A stretch of DNA of 38,275 nt, taken from the NCBI GenBank assembly GCA_003520545.1, contig DOUP01000017.1, forward strand, positions 1 through 38,275. The letters are read 5' to 3'. This DNA is from Maritimibacter sp. (GTDB lineage: Bacteria; Pseudomonadota; Alphaproteobacteria; Rhodobacterales; Rhodobacteraceae). The position numbers were made by a program, and so were the translations under genes. Positions 1 to 7,451 of this stretch are shown one piece after another (position 1 is the stretch's first letter; each line of letters opens with the position of its first letter). Under the pieces are notes generated by a model, which had not been told where the DNA came from, made no database searches, and saw only the letters and a list, made by a program, of their open reading frames with translations.

Positions 1-315
1 CTGCTGATCGCGGATGAACCCACCTCTGCGCTTGATGTGTCTGTACAGGCGCAGGTGCTCGACTTGATTGATGAGTTGGTACGCGACAAAGGCATGGGGC
101 TAATCCTCATTTCCCACGACCTCAATCTGGTGGCGCGCTATTGCGACCGCATTTTGGTGATGCATGCCGGTGAGGTGGTCGAGAGTTGCGCAGCGGCGGA
201 TTTGCACAACGCGACACACCCCTACACACAAGGGCTTTTGGCGTCGGTGCCGCGCATGGAAGAAACCCGCGAGGAGTTGCCCGTCCTCGACCGCAGTGCA
301 TGGAGCGGTACATGA
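1..315 (+). CDS. Oligopeptide/dipeptide-type ABC transporter ATP-binding protein, C-terminal part (5' end outside window)
   Basis: The frame is open from base 1 and gives 104 residues. It starts inside Walker B (LLIADEPTSALD), followed by the D-loop and the switch histidine (LILISHDLN). It ends with the HPYTQGLL segment typical of Dpp/Opp ATPases, which precedes the oligopeptide-specific C-terminal extension. Such proteins hydrolyse ATP at the inner membrane to drive peptide or small-solute import. The stop TGA overlaps the ATG of the next ATPase gene (ATGA at 312-315), so the two were translationally coupled as a DppD/DppF-like pair. The substrate cannot be told. The N-terminal half, with Walker A and the signature motif, lies outside the window. 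Confidence 0.9.
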   Translation: MLIADEPTSALDVSVQAQVLDLIDELVRDKGMGLILISHDLNLVARYCDRILVMHAGEVVESCAAADLHNATHPYTQGLLASVPRMEETREELPVLDRSAWSGT

Positions 316-749
316 GTGCGATCTTACTAAAAAACCTCGACATTTCGTACGGCTCTACAAAGGTTGTGCAAGGCGTGAATATCGACATCGCCGATGGGGA
401 GAGCTTTGCCCTAGTTGGGGAAAGCGGGTCTGGTAAGTCCACGATCCTGAAGGCCATCGCAGGGCTCGCGCCTGATTGGAGCGGCGAAATCTCAGTATTG
501 GGGCAGCCGCGCACAGGGGCGGTGGATCAGGGATTTTCCACCCGGTGCCAGATGGTGTTTCAGGACCCCTATGGATCTCTGCACCCGCGCAAGACAGTGG
601 ACACCGTTTTAACCGAACCGCTTAAAATCCATGGGCTTGGCAATCGCGACCAGCGCGTTGTGGAGATGTTGGCAGCGGTTGGGTTGGACCGACGATTCCG
701 CTTTCGTTACCCGCACCAATTGTCTGGTGGGCAGCGTCAACGGGTGGCC
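312..749 (+). pseudogene. Second ABC transporter ATP-binding protein (DppF-like), truncated inside the signature motif
   Basis: The ATG at 312 overlaps the preceding stop. About 146 codons are normal: a start region beginning MSAILLKNLDISYG, Walker A (GESGSGKST), Q-loop (MVFQDPYGSLHPR) and the signature LSGGQRQRVA. After codon ~146 the frame runs on to 1835 but reads only the antisense of an aconitase gene, so Walker B, the D-loop and the switch region are gone. The product cannot hydrolyse ATP. The break is abrupt rather than decayed, and it falls at 732-749, where the sequence also codes sensibly for aconitase on the other strand. It is either a recent rearrangement or a chimeric join in the assembly. 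Confidence 0.85.
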
Positions 750-2351
750 AGCCGCATCGACGGCCACCGGGTCACTGGCAAGATCGAGGTTCATCCGTCC
801 GGCCAGCGCCGCCACGACCACCAGCGCCGGAGACGCCAGCCAGTTCCTGTCAACCTCCGGATGGATGCGGCCTTCGAAATTGCGGTTGCCGGACAGGACG
901 GCACAGAGATCGGCCCCGTCCTGTTTCATCTGTTTGGCCTCGGGGATCAGATCGCCGGAATTGCCCACGCAGGTGGTGCAGCCAAAACCGACGACATGAA
1001 AGCCGAGCGCATCAAGATCCTCTTGAAGGCCGGAGGCTTCCAGCAGTCGCGCAATCCGGCGAGACCCCGGCGCCAGCGAGGCCTTGACGTGATCCGGGAC
1101 GGTCAATCCGCGCTGACGCGCCGTCCGGGCGACCAGCCCCGCGGCCACCATCGACGCCGGGTTCGCGGTGTTTGTGCAACTCGTGATCGAGGCAATGGCG
1201 ACCGGACAGGACCCCAGCCCGGACAGAATCCTTGGCACCTCTGCCAAATCGGTCAGCTGGTCGGGGCGATTGGGGCCCGCGACGGAAATCCTGATCTCGT
1301 TGAGGTCGATGATGATCTCGCGGTGCCAAAGCCGTTGCTCGTTCGCCGCGGCCCAAAGACTGGTTTCACAGGCATAGGCCTCGTAGAACGCAATCTCGTC
1401 CTCGCTGCGGCCCATCTGTCGAAGATAGTCCAAGGTGAACCTGTCGACCGGAAAAAGCCCACAGAAGGCACCGTATTCCGGGGCCATATTCGCAATGGCC
1501 GCCCGATCAGGCACAGACAGCGCGCTCAGCGCCGCACCGCCGAACTCCACGAAGTCGGAAGTCACGTCGGCCTGTCGCAATGCGCGTGTGACAGCCAGCG
1601 CCAGATCGGCGGCGGCAACGCCCGATTGACGCTTCCCGGTCAGACCCACTCGCGTCAGGCGTGGTGCCCGCAGCGCCAGGGGATGACCCAACGCCGCGAT
1701 TTCGGCATCCATCCCGCCGACGCCCCAGCCCAGGATACCGAGCGCGTTGACCATCGTAGTGTGGCTGTCCGTGCCGATGACCGACCCGCATACGGCCCCC
1801 TGCCCTTCCGGCAAATCAACGGCCAGACGTGCTAGTTCTTCGAGGTTGATCTGGTGGCAGATCCCGTTGCCGGGGGGCACAACCCTCAGGTTGGGAAAGG
1901 CTCGCTCGGCCCATTTGAAAAACCCGTATCGCTCGGCATTCCGGGCCATCTCCGCAGCCATGTTGCGTGTCAGGGCCTCCGGATGGCCAGCATGTTCGAC
2001 TTCGACCGCGTGATCGATCACTAGGTCGATCGGCAAAGAGGAACTGACCGTCTCCGGGGACCAGCCGCGCGAAACGGCGTGGTCACGCAATGCCGCGAGA
2101 TCGGCGAGCGCGGCAATCCCGGCTGTGTCCTGCATCAGAATGCGCGTTGGACGGAACGGCAGCTCTCCAGGATCGGTACCCTCGCGCAGCCATGTCCCCA
2201 GATCCTGTAACAGCTCTGCCGGCTCCGGGGTGAACGCGGCGATGTTCTCGGCCAGCAGATAGGCCGTGCGCGGCATGGTCTCAGGTCGAATGCCGCTGTA
2301 TTTTGCAACCTCGTGAGCCACGCTAATCTGGGTCTCGGTCCGCGAAATCAT
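609..2351 (-). pseudogene. Aconitase-family hydratase, 3'-truncated (lacks the C-terminal swivel domain)
   Basis: The start at 2351 follows AAGGGAG at good spacing; the frame extends upstream to 2426 without a better signal. About 537 residues are aconitase-like: the VPPGNGICHQINLE segment, GTDSHTTMVNALG, GWGVGGMDAEIA, and the [4Fe-4S] ligand regions SCTN and GCTTCVGNSG. The sequence differs from housekeeping AcnA in many places, so I take it as a paralogue, perhaps catabolic. Homology ends near GHPLTL (about 735), and the last ~42 codons are antisense of the ABC ATPase gene. Intact AcnA is near 890 residues; the whole C-terminal domain is missing, so no activity is expected. An IclR-like palindrome lies about 390 bp upstream. 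Confidence 0.85.
732..749. other. Junction between ABC ATPase and aconitase genes with shared sequence
   Basis: On the plus strand these 18 bases encode QRQRVA of the ABC signature region. On the minus strand they encode GHPLTL, expected at this point in aconitases. Plus-strand family resemblance stops to the right and minus-strand resemblance stops to the left. The crossover therefore lies inside a short stretch compatible with both genes, as expected from microhomology-mediated recombination or from template switching during amplification or assembly. Confidence 0.75.
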
Positions 2352-2739
2352 CTGCGAACTCCCTTGCTCGTTTATAAGAGTAATTTGGACTTGCTTACGG
2401 AAGCGGTTTGAGGTGGTTGCAGACAAGCGCCGGCTCAGGCGCTTTGGGCTGTCATCCTCTTCGCTAGTGGCGCTTGGGAGATCGCCCCAAGCGATCGGTT
2501 TGACTATCGCGGACGTGCTGCCAGATCGTCCGGTTCGGTGTGGCGGCGCGCGACGACCGGCTCGGATGGCGAAAACGGCGGCGCGATAACGGTATGTCCA
2601 TGGTGTTCACTTCCGTCTCAGTGATCTGGCAGCGTGTAGGTGTGCCTAAAGAGTGAGCAGGCCGAAGTCGCTGCCTATTGGCTAGTACCTTGGCGATTAT
2701 TCCAGGACAGGATTTACCTCCGCCAGAGTGACTTGTAAA

Positions 2740-2766
2740 TAGAACTTTGTTCTATATAGCAGAACA
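2740..2766. promoter_or_regulatory. Two overlapping palindromes, IclR-type operator candidate
   Basis: TAGAAC-TTT-GTTCTA (2740-2754) is a perfect inverted repeat. It overlaps a second one, TGTTCT-N7-AGAACA (2748-2766), so the TGTTCT half-site is shared. IclR-family regulators commonly bind TGTTC...GAACA palindromes. The site is about 390 bp upstream of the truncated aconitase gene and could control it, but no regulator gene is present. Confidence 0.45.
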
Positions 2767-2797
2767 CCTATTCCGCTGCCAAGTATTGCGCACAACG

Positions 2798-2991
2798 GTC
2801 ACTCTGCCATCAAGGGTCGGGTGAGCTCCCTCGGTAAGTTGGTTCCTATCCCCATACTACCCGTGCCAGCGAGAACAGGTCTGCTGAATTATGCGAACCT
2901 TCCGGGTCGTATCCAAACTCACTTTGACTTGACCGACAAACACCTCATCCTGTCTTAACTTCGTGACAAGCTCTTCCGCCTTGTGACGCAT
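2798..2991 (-). pseudogene. Degenerate IS3-family transposase OrfA remnant
   Basis: From the ATG at 2991 the first 20 residues (MRHKAEELVTKLRQDEVFVG) match the HTH start of IS3-family OrfA proteins, which typically read RHKPEEIVAKLRQ. The frame continues with a Q-T-C-S-R-W-H-G segment in place of the usual V-T-Y-Y-R-W-R and reaches TAG at 2857-2859. Past the stop, in the same frame, Y-G-D-R-N-Q-L-T-E recalls the usual EYGGM..NQL.EL, and T-L-D-G-R-V recalls the LTLDK that follows, as if an internal piece had been deleted. No OrfB and no terminal inverted repeats were seen. The match is by eye to family consensus. Confidence 0.6.
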
Positions 2992-3538
2992 CGTGACGGT
3001 TCTGGTCCTGCTCTTTCCTAGTCTTTGCGGCGAACCACTTCGGCGTGGGAAGACCGGCACGGTCTAGATCCGTCCCTTGAGGTGCGTCGACAGGTTGACC
3101 TCGTGGCGACCGGTCGCAACAACGGTCTCCGGTACAAGCAGGGCAGAGCGCCAGGACGGCGCACCCGACCCCGAAAAACCACGAATGGGTCAATGGCTGA
3201 AGTCGCCAGCCCCCTGCAATCCGTTTTCCAAAACCGTCCGACCGAATTGATCCGGGGACGTGGTGGACCGGGTGCCCCGTTGCCCGGCGACCGTGTGACC
3301 CGGACACCATGGGGCGGGGCGGGTGCCCGGCTTGCGGGGTGCCGGGTGGTTTCTAGTGCCCGTCGTCCGGGGCGATCTCGACTCCAAGTGGACCCGACTC
3401 AAGTGGTGCCGGTGTGACTCGGTGCCCGGTTGAATCGAGTCAAGGTCGCTCTGGGTCCTTCCCCGCGAATCCGGGCTGACGGGGGGTGCGCGGAGCGCGT
3501 TATTCGAGAGTTCTGCGAATGTTCTAGGGAACGGCACA

Positions 3539-3557
3539 AGATGTTACACTATTACAC
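3539..3557. repeat. Near-palindromic 19-bp repeat, copy 1
   Basis: AGATGTTACACTATTACAC. It is identical at 17 of 19 positions to copy 2 at 3658-3676, 119 bp away. Copy 2 contains the perfect palindrome TGTTATACTATAACA. Such a pair is typical of regulator-binding sites. The location, in the non-coding end of the integrative element, suggests a promoter or origin control site, but no gene start adjoins it. Confidence 0.6.
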
Positions 3558-3657
3558 TCGGCCCCACAGGGAATCCGGGCTGCCCGGGTCTTGGGCGGCG
3601 GGGCTGATCGGCTGACCCTCCCAGATCGGATTCCGGGTATCCCGGCCCTCTCGCTAT

Positions 3658-3676
3658 AGATGTTATACTATAACAC
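3658..3676. repeat. Palindromic 19-bp repeat, copy 2
   Basis: AGATGTTATACTATAACAC. The inner 15 bases are a perfect palindrome centred on C (TGTTATA-C-TATAACA). A GC palindrome, CCGGG-TAT-CCCGG, lies about 20 bp upstream, and a similar one (CCGGG-CTG-CCCGG) lies just after copy 1. The two copies therefore share a composite layout of an AT palindrome next to a GC hairpin. Confidence 0.6.
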
Positions 3677-3770
3677 CTCACCCCCGGCGTCCGGGCCTCC
3701 CCCGAGCGAAGCGAGCGGCAAGCACGACCGGACGACCGGCTGCCGGGGTCGCTCGACCATCTCCACCAGC

Positions 3771-3797
3771 GGTTGACGTCTCAAACGATGGTTGACG
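3771..3797. repeat. GGTTGACG direct repeats, left pair
   Basis: GGTTGACG occurs at 3771-3778 and 3790-3797. The same word recurs at 4273 and 4315, bracketing the iteron cluster on both sides. Confidence 0.5.
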
Positions 3798-3849
3798 GTT
3801 TCCAAAAATTTTTCCGGCAGAAGTTGAAAGATCGGCACAAGATCGCAAC

Positions 3850-4143
3850 CCTACAGGGTCTACAGGCTGCCTACAGGCTCAAAGAGGGGACCTTGTAGGG
3901 GGTTTTCGTTTACTTTTCCGAGACTTACGGGAATCCTACAAGGTCTACAGGGTAAAACCTTAACTGGCAGACAAAAGGAAAAAGGGAGACCCGGAGACCG
4001 CGAGAACACCCCGGTTTGCGTGATTTTTTAGGCTCCTATAGGGCGAGCCTGTAGACCTTGTAGGCACCGCCGGATTCACCCCCGTACAATACTGATTATA
4101 AACGATAAAGTCATCTACAGGGTCAAAAGGCGGAGCCTGTAGG
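3850..4143. repeat. CTACAGG/CTACAAGG iteron cluster, candidate replication origin of the element
   Basis: Ten copies of CTACA(A)GG lie within about 290 bp. Forward copies start at 3851, 3860, 3871, 3936, 3945 and 4115; reverse copies start at 3891, 4048, 4056 and 4136. CCTACAAGGTCTACAGG (3935-3951) recurs as its exact reverse complement at 4048-4064, a 17-bp perfect inverted repeat 96 bp apart. AT-rich patches lie between and beside the groups (around 3901-3920, 4021-4030 and 4085-4110). Iterons flanking AT-rich DNA next to a primase-helicase gene match the origin layout of P4-type satellites. Replication function is inference. Confidence 0.65.
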
Positions 4144-4269
4144 ATTTTCGCCCCCGGCAAGCGTGACCGGATTCCGCGTCTCACGGTAAACTGGAATATT
4201 CGAGTGCGCGTTGAATCTTTGAACGAAAAAGTCAGCCCCCGCTTGAAGGATTTTGCCAGAATTTCAGAT

Positions 4270-4344
4270 CCCGGTTGACGGGTTTCTCAACTACGCGTGG
4301 AAACCTCAAGCCCCGGTTGACGGGCTTCAGGGTCAGGTGGAAAC
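4270..4344. repeat. Tandem pair of CCCGGTTGACGGG ... GTGGAAAC units
   Basis: CCCGGTTGACGGG occurs at 4270-4282 and again at 4312-4324. Each is followed by GTGGAAAC (4297 and 4337), giving two imperfect units of about 41 bp. Both contain the GGTTGACG word also found at 3771 and 3790. The units lie between the iterons and the terminator, in a stretch without genes. Confidence 0.55.
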
Positions 4345-4355
4345 ACGGCACAACG

Positions 4356-4384
4356 AAAAAGGCCCCGGCTTTCGCCGAGGCCCT
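4356..4384 (-). terminator. Rho-independent terminator of the primase-helicase operon
   Basis: Read on the minus strand, GGCCTCGGC and GCCGGGGCC pair over nine positions (one G-T wobble) around a GAAA tetraloop, followed by a run of T. It lies about 40 bp after the stop of the 59-aa gene. Confidence 0.85.
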
Positions 4385-4425
4385 TCTACTGTGTGTTGAA
4401 ATCTCGCTAGACTCGGTGCCGCCCG

Positions 4426-4605
4426 TCAGTCGTCGTCGTCGTCCAACGCGCGGTTGTCGTGGTTGCGAATCCGCGCGTCGATAGCCTGCGCCCGGCGCAG
4501 CATCGAAGCCTCCAGTTTAGTATCGGGGGCCTTCCCGGTCCCTGCAATATAGCCATTCAACATGGCGATGAAAATTCGGTCTCGGCGGTCCGTGTGAGTG
4601 CTCAT
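4426..4605 (-). CDS. 59-aa unknown protein with an all-Asp C-terminus
   Basis: A strong AAAGGAG sits 6 nt before the ATG at 4605, and the gene begins 19 bp after the primase-helicase stop and ends before a clear terminator, so it is the last gene of that operon. The protein starts MSTHTDRRDRIFIAMLNGY and ends in a run of five aspartates. The middle is a probable charged helix (ASMLRRAQAIDARIRNHD). The body is basic and the tail acidic. I do not recognise the family. Its place suggests a role in element replication or its control, for example as a partner of the helicase or of the iteron DNA, but nothing in the sequence proves this. Confidence 0.75.
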   Translation of the reverse strand: MSTHTDRRDRIFIAMLNGYIAGTGKAPDTKLEASMLRRAQAIDARIRNHDNRALDDDDD

Positions 4606-4624
4606 TTGTCGCTCCTTTTATTGG

Positions 4625-7447
4625 TTAATCGTCAAGGCCGAGATCGTCGCCCCCGGCGCGAGCTATCTGGATGAACGGGGGCTCCCCGTCGGTGCCTTCC
4701 CGAACGAGCCAGCGCACCTCTTTCTTCGTGGCTGCCCCGAGGTGGGGGTGCCGAAGCACCGCGCCGGAGCCAGCCGGGACCCACCCTCGCAGAAGCCGGA
4801 GGGCCGCACTCGCGATCCGCGTGTTCTTGCGGTTGTCCTGAACGATCTGCGCAGGGCAGTCCTCCAGTGCGCCCAACTTCGAGATGAGGTCGCGCCGATA
4901 CGTCGGGCCTCCGTCCTCGTCGTCCTCATCGTCGGGGAACTTGTCCTCTCGGCCTCCGTAGGCGACTTCTGCCGTGACTGGCTCGTCCAACCACGCGGCG
5001 ATGGCCTCGGCCATAAGCATCTCCGTGGTCTCCTCGCGGGCACCCTCTTGCAGTTCGAGTGCGGTGGCCTTGGCGGCGTCCGACTCCAGATCGAAGATAA
5101 TGTCCTTCGTCCGGGCGGCCTTGATCGACTGCTCGTAGAGCACCTTGGCCTCGGCCCATAGCTGGCCGACCTCGGACTTGAGCCGGGGGAAGTCGATTTT
5201 CTCCCCTTCGGGAAGCCGCACTTGGACCGGCAGGAAGCGCCGGTTGCCCGTGTCGTCCCGGAGGAAGTCGCCCTTGTTCGAGGTCCCCATGAACACGCAG
5301 ACACGCGGGAAGTCCTCCTCGTTCTGCCGGTAGGCCAAGCGGATCGTGTCCACCTGCCGGGAGAAGAACTTCTTAATGTCCTCGACCTCGGACAGACGGA
5401 ACCCGGACAGTTCGGCGACCTCCAGAATCCACTTGCCGCGCATGGACTCGACCATGCGCTGATCGTTGTGGAAGTCCTTGGACAGTTCGCCGAAGTAGTG
5501 GCCGAACCCGAGCACATGGATCATCCCGGATTTACCGATGCCCTGACCGCCCCAAAGGATCGGCACGAGGTCGAACTTGGCCCCGGGGTCCACAAGGCGC
5601 TGGAAGGCAGCCCGGAACCACGCCAGCGCGGCCTCACGGTGGTATGCGTCGTCGGTCGCGTCGAGGTAGTTGATGAAGAACCGCTCGACGCGCGGCGTGC
5701 CGTCCCACTCGGTCTTGTTGATCTTGTCGAGCACGGGGTTGAAACTGTTTTTCTCGGCGGCCTGCAACATGCCCGTGGTCAACTGCTCTTGGGTGAAGTC
5801 CAACTGGTATCCTCCTAGTTTTTTGGGTGCGGAAATGGCGGACGAGACTGCGGACAGGTCAACGTCGGAGAACTTGCGCCCGCCCGGTGGAATCCGGGCC
5901 TGCTTGCGCCCGAGTTTCTTGAAGTGGAATTTCTTGAGGACGTAGGGGGCCCCGGACAGTTCGTTCTTCGCGATGCACGGCGAAATCCGTCCGTCGTTGC
6001 AGAAGATCACCACGGCGTTGTGCCGAGTTTTCTCAACGACGTCCTGCTCGTTGACGGTCATAAGGGACTCCCACCTGTCGGCGGCCTTCTCCTTCGTCTT
6101 TTTCTTCGCCTTCTCGGGCTCCGGCTCCTCCTCGTCGCCCTCGTCGTCGTCGTAATCCTCGAACTTGGAGGCGAAGTCGTCCTCGTCCTCCTCGTCGGGG
6201 GCTTCGCCGTCCCCGGCCAGAAGATCGTCCAGATCGAAGTCGTCCGAATCTGCGGACTCGTCGTCGTCAAAGAAGTCCGCGCCGTAGTATTCGTCGTCGT
6301 CCTCATCGTCGTAGTCGTCAAAGTCGTCCACCCGGGCGGAAACCAACTCGACCTTCACTTCGTCCAGATCGCGGGCGAACTTCTCCATCGCCTTCTGGCT
6401 CGGCAGCTTATTGAACGGCGTATCGTCCTTCGCCTTGTCGTCCAGATGGCCGAACTTGTGGATACGCACGGCGTCCCACGCGTTGCCGCCGGAGCCGATG
6501 GGGTCGGTGCCGTGGTTCGACGCGAGGAACGTGTCGTCGTCGTAGAGCACGGCCCCGTTGCGCCCGGACGCGCCGACCAGCGTGAAGCGGGCCTCGTCCG
6601 TGCCGGAGTCGCCCTCCTCGTAGGTGCCGGGGATCAGTTCATCGAGCGCCCGGGTGATAGGGTAGCAGCGGTTGAACGCGCCGATCACGCCCGGCTTGTC
6701 GTGGGCGTGCTCTTTCTTGATGTTCGGGTCGCGGATCGCGGCGGACTTCTCGCCCTCCTGCGTCGGCAGGTTGTGGTGGTCCGTCCAGTCCACGTCCAGC
6801 GACTCAAGGAAGTCGTCCGGGTCGAGGAGGTGGCCGTGTGCGTCGTTGAAGTGGACGAGGTATTCCTGATCCCGGCAATGCGCGGGCCGGTACGCGATCT
6901 GGTTGTTTCGGAACGAGACCTGATCGGGAATCTCGATAGCTTCGTCCGGATCCTTGGCGAGTTCGAGCGCGAAGAACCGCGCAACCGCGTTGGCCTTCTC
7001 CAGATCGACCGGGCCCGTGAGCGGCACAATGATCCGCCAGCGCGGGTTCTCGGGCGAGTGCGACCGCGTGGTGTGCGCGAAGTACCGGAACGCGTTGATC
7101 CCGGCCTTCCCGTTGATGATGTACGCGATCTGCTTGTGGGTCGCGTTGTCGAGGTCATACGCCAGCGCCGAGATGTTCTGGAGGTGCGTGATCTTGCGGA
7201 TGCCGCCCTCGTAGTGCCCGAACTTGTAGTAGCCGGACGACGCCTTCACCTTGGCCTTTTCGTCCACGTCCAGCTTCTTGTAGGAGCCGAACGTGCGAGC
7301 ATCGACCGAGGGATTCTGGAGCACCCGCAACAGCTTCGCGTCGGTCCACGACTCGTTCTTGCACTCGCCTCGGTGCGTGCCGTGGGCGACCTTGAGTTTG
7401 ACCCGGGGCTTGATCTTGTCCGGGTTGTTCAGTTCCAGCTCTGCCAA
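4625..7447 (-). CDS. Virulence-associated E (VapE)-type primase-helicase of phage/satellite replication
   Basis: About 940 aa. The TTG at 7447 has AAGGTG 7 nt upstream; ATGs at 7483 and 7501 are alternatives but overlap the AlpA gene. The N-terminal part looks like an archaeo-eukaryotic primase-polymerase domain, with YDLDN (acidic pair at ~98/100) and a TRSHSPENPRWRIIVPL strand. Next come a GAFNRCYPI...YDDDTFLASNHGTDP region known from phage replication proteins and, at ~372-445, a linker made almost wholly of Asp and Glu. The C-terminal VirE-type helicase has Walker A GGQGIGKS (~633-640), a Walker B-like WILEVAEL (~673-680), and the hallmark GTSNKGDFLRDDTGNRRFLPV (~721-741). It should unwind and prime element DNA, probably at the nearby iterons. 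Domain limits are by eye. Confidence 0.88.
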   Translation of the reverse strand: MAELELNNPDKIKPRVKLKVAHGTHRGECKNESWTDAKLLRVLQNPSVDARTFGSYKKLDVDEKAKVKASSGYYKFGHYEGGIRKITHLQNISALAYDLDNATHKQIAYIINGKAGINAFRYFAHTTRSHSPENPRWRIIVPLTGPVDLEKANAVARFFALELAKDPDEAIEIPDQVSFRNNQIAYRPAHCRDQEYLVHFNDAHGHLLDPDDFLESLDVDWTDHHNLPTQEGEKSAAIRDPNIKKEHAHDKPGVIGAFNRCYPITRALDELIPGTYEEGDSGTDEARFTLVGASGRNGAVLYDDDTFLASNHGTDPIGSGGNAWDAVRIHKFGHLDDKAKDDTPFNKLPSQKAMEKFARDLDEVKVELVSARVDDFDDYDDEDDDEYYGADFFDDDESADSDDFDLDDLLAGDGEAPDEEDEDDFASKFEDYDDDEGDEEEPEPEKAKKKTKEKAADRWESLMTVNEQDVVEKTRHNAVVIFCNDGRISPCIAKNELSGAPYVLKKFHFKKLGRKQARIPPGGRKFSDVDLSAVSSAISAPKKLGGYQLDFTQEQLTTGMLQAAEKNSFNPVLDKINKTEWDGTPRVERFFINYLDATDDAYHREAALAWFRAAFQRLVDPGAKFDLVPILWGGQGIGKSGMIHVLGFGHYFGELSKDFHNDQRMVESMRGKWILEVAELSGFRLSEVEDIKKFFSRQVDTIRLAYRQNEEDFPRVCVFMGTSNKGDFLRDDTGNRRFLPVQVRLPEGEKIDFPRLKSEVGQLWAEAKVLYEQSIKAARTKDIIFDLESDAAKATALELQEGAREETTEMLMAEAIAAWLDEPVTAEVAYGGREDKFPDDEDDEDGGPTYRRDLISKLGALEDCPAQIVQDNRKNTRIASAALRLLRGWVPAGSGAVLRHPHLGAATKKEVRWLVREGTDGEPPFIQIARAGGDDLGLDD

Positions 7448-7451
7448 AGTT

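Larger units (their letters stand above)
2352..4425. other. About 2 kb without an intact gene (regulatory and repeat-rich)
   Basis: Several open frames occur here because GC is high (for example 3025-3417 plus and 3190-3537 minus), but none resembles a known protein or has a convincing ribosome-binding site. What can be supported is, from left to right: the aconitase leader; an IclR-like operator (2740-2766); an IS3 orfA remnant (2798-2991); a GC-rich stretch at about 3265-3430 with repeated GGTGCC(C)GG words; two copies of a 19-bp near-palindrome (3539, 3658); GGTTGACG repeats; the CTACAGG iteron cluster (3850-4143); and a terminator (4356-4384). A 45-codon frame at 2601-2464 (minus) was seen but is unsupported. 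Confidence 0.6.

Noticed and set aside
186..1835. Long plus-strand frame of 549 codons
   Set aside because: Only codons from 312 to about 749 are ABC ATPase; the rest is the antisense of the aconitase gene, so it is a fusion artefact of the junction.
2464..2601. 45-codon minus frame starting MDIPLSRRRF
   Set aside because: Considered as the start of a GntR-like regulator, but too short, with no clear ribosome-binding site and no HTH.
3025..3417. 130-codon plus frame in the GC-rich gap
   Set aside because: Arg/Gly/Pro-rich with no recognisable motif; such frames arise by chance at this GC content.
3400..3432. Distal attachment site candidate CGGTGCCCGG
   Set aside because: Only about nine bases agree with the tRNA-Phe 3' end; too short for an att duplication in a high-GC region.
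3850..4143. CRISPR array
   Set aside because: The repeats are 7-8 bases, in both orientations and unevenly spaced, and no cas genes are present; iterons fit better.
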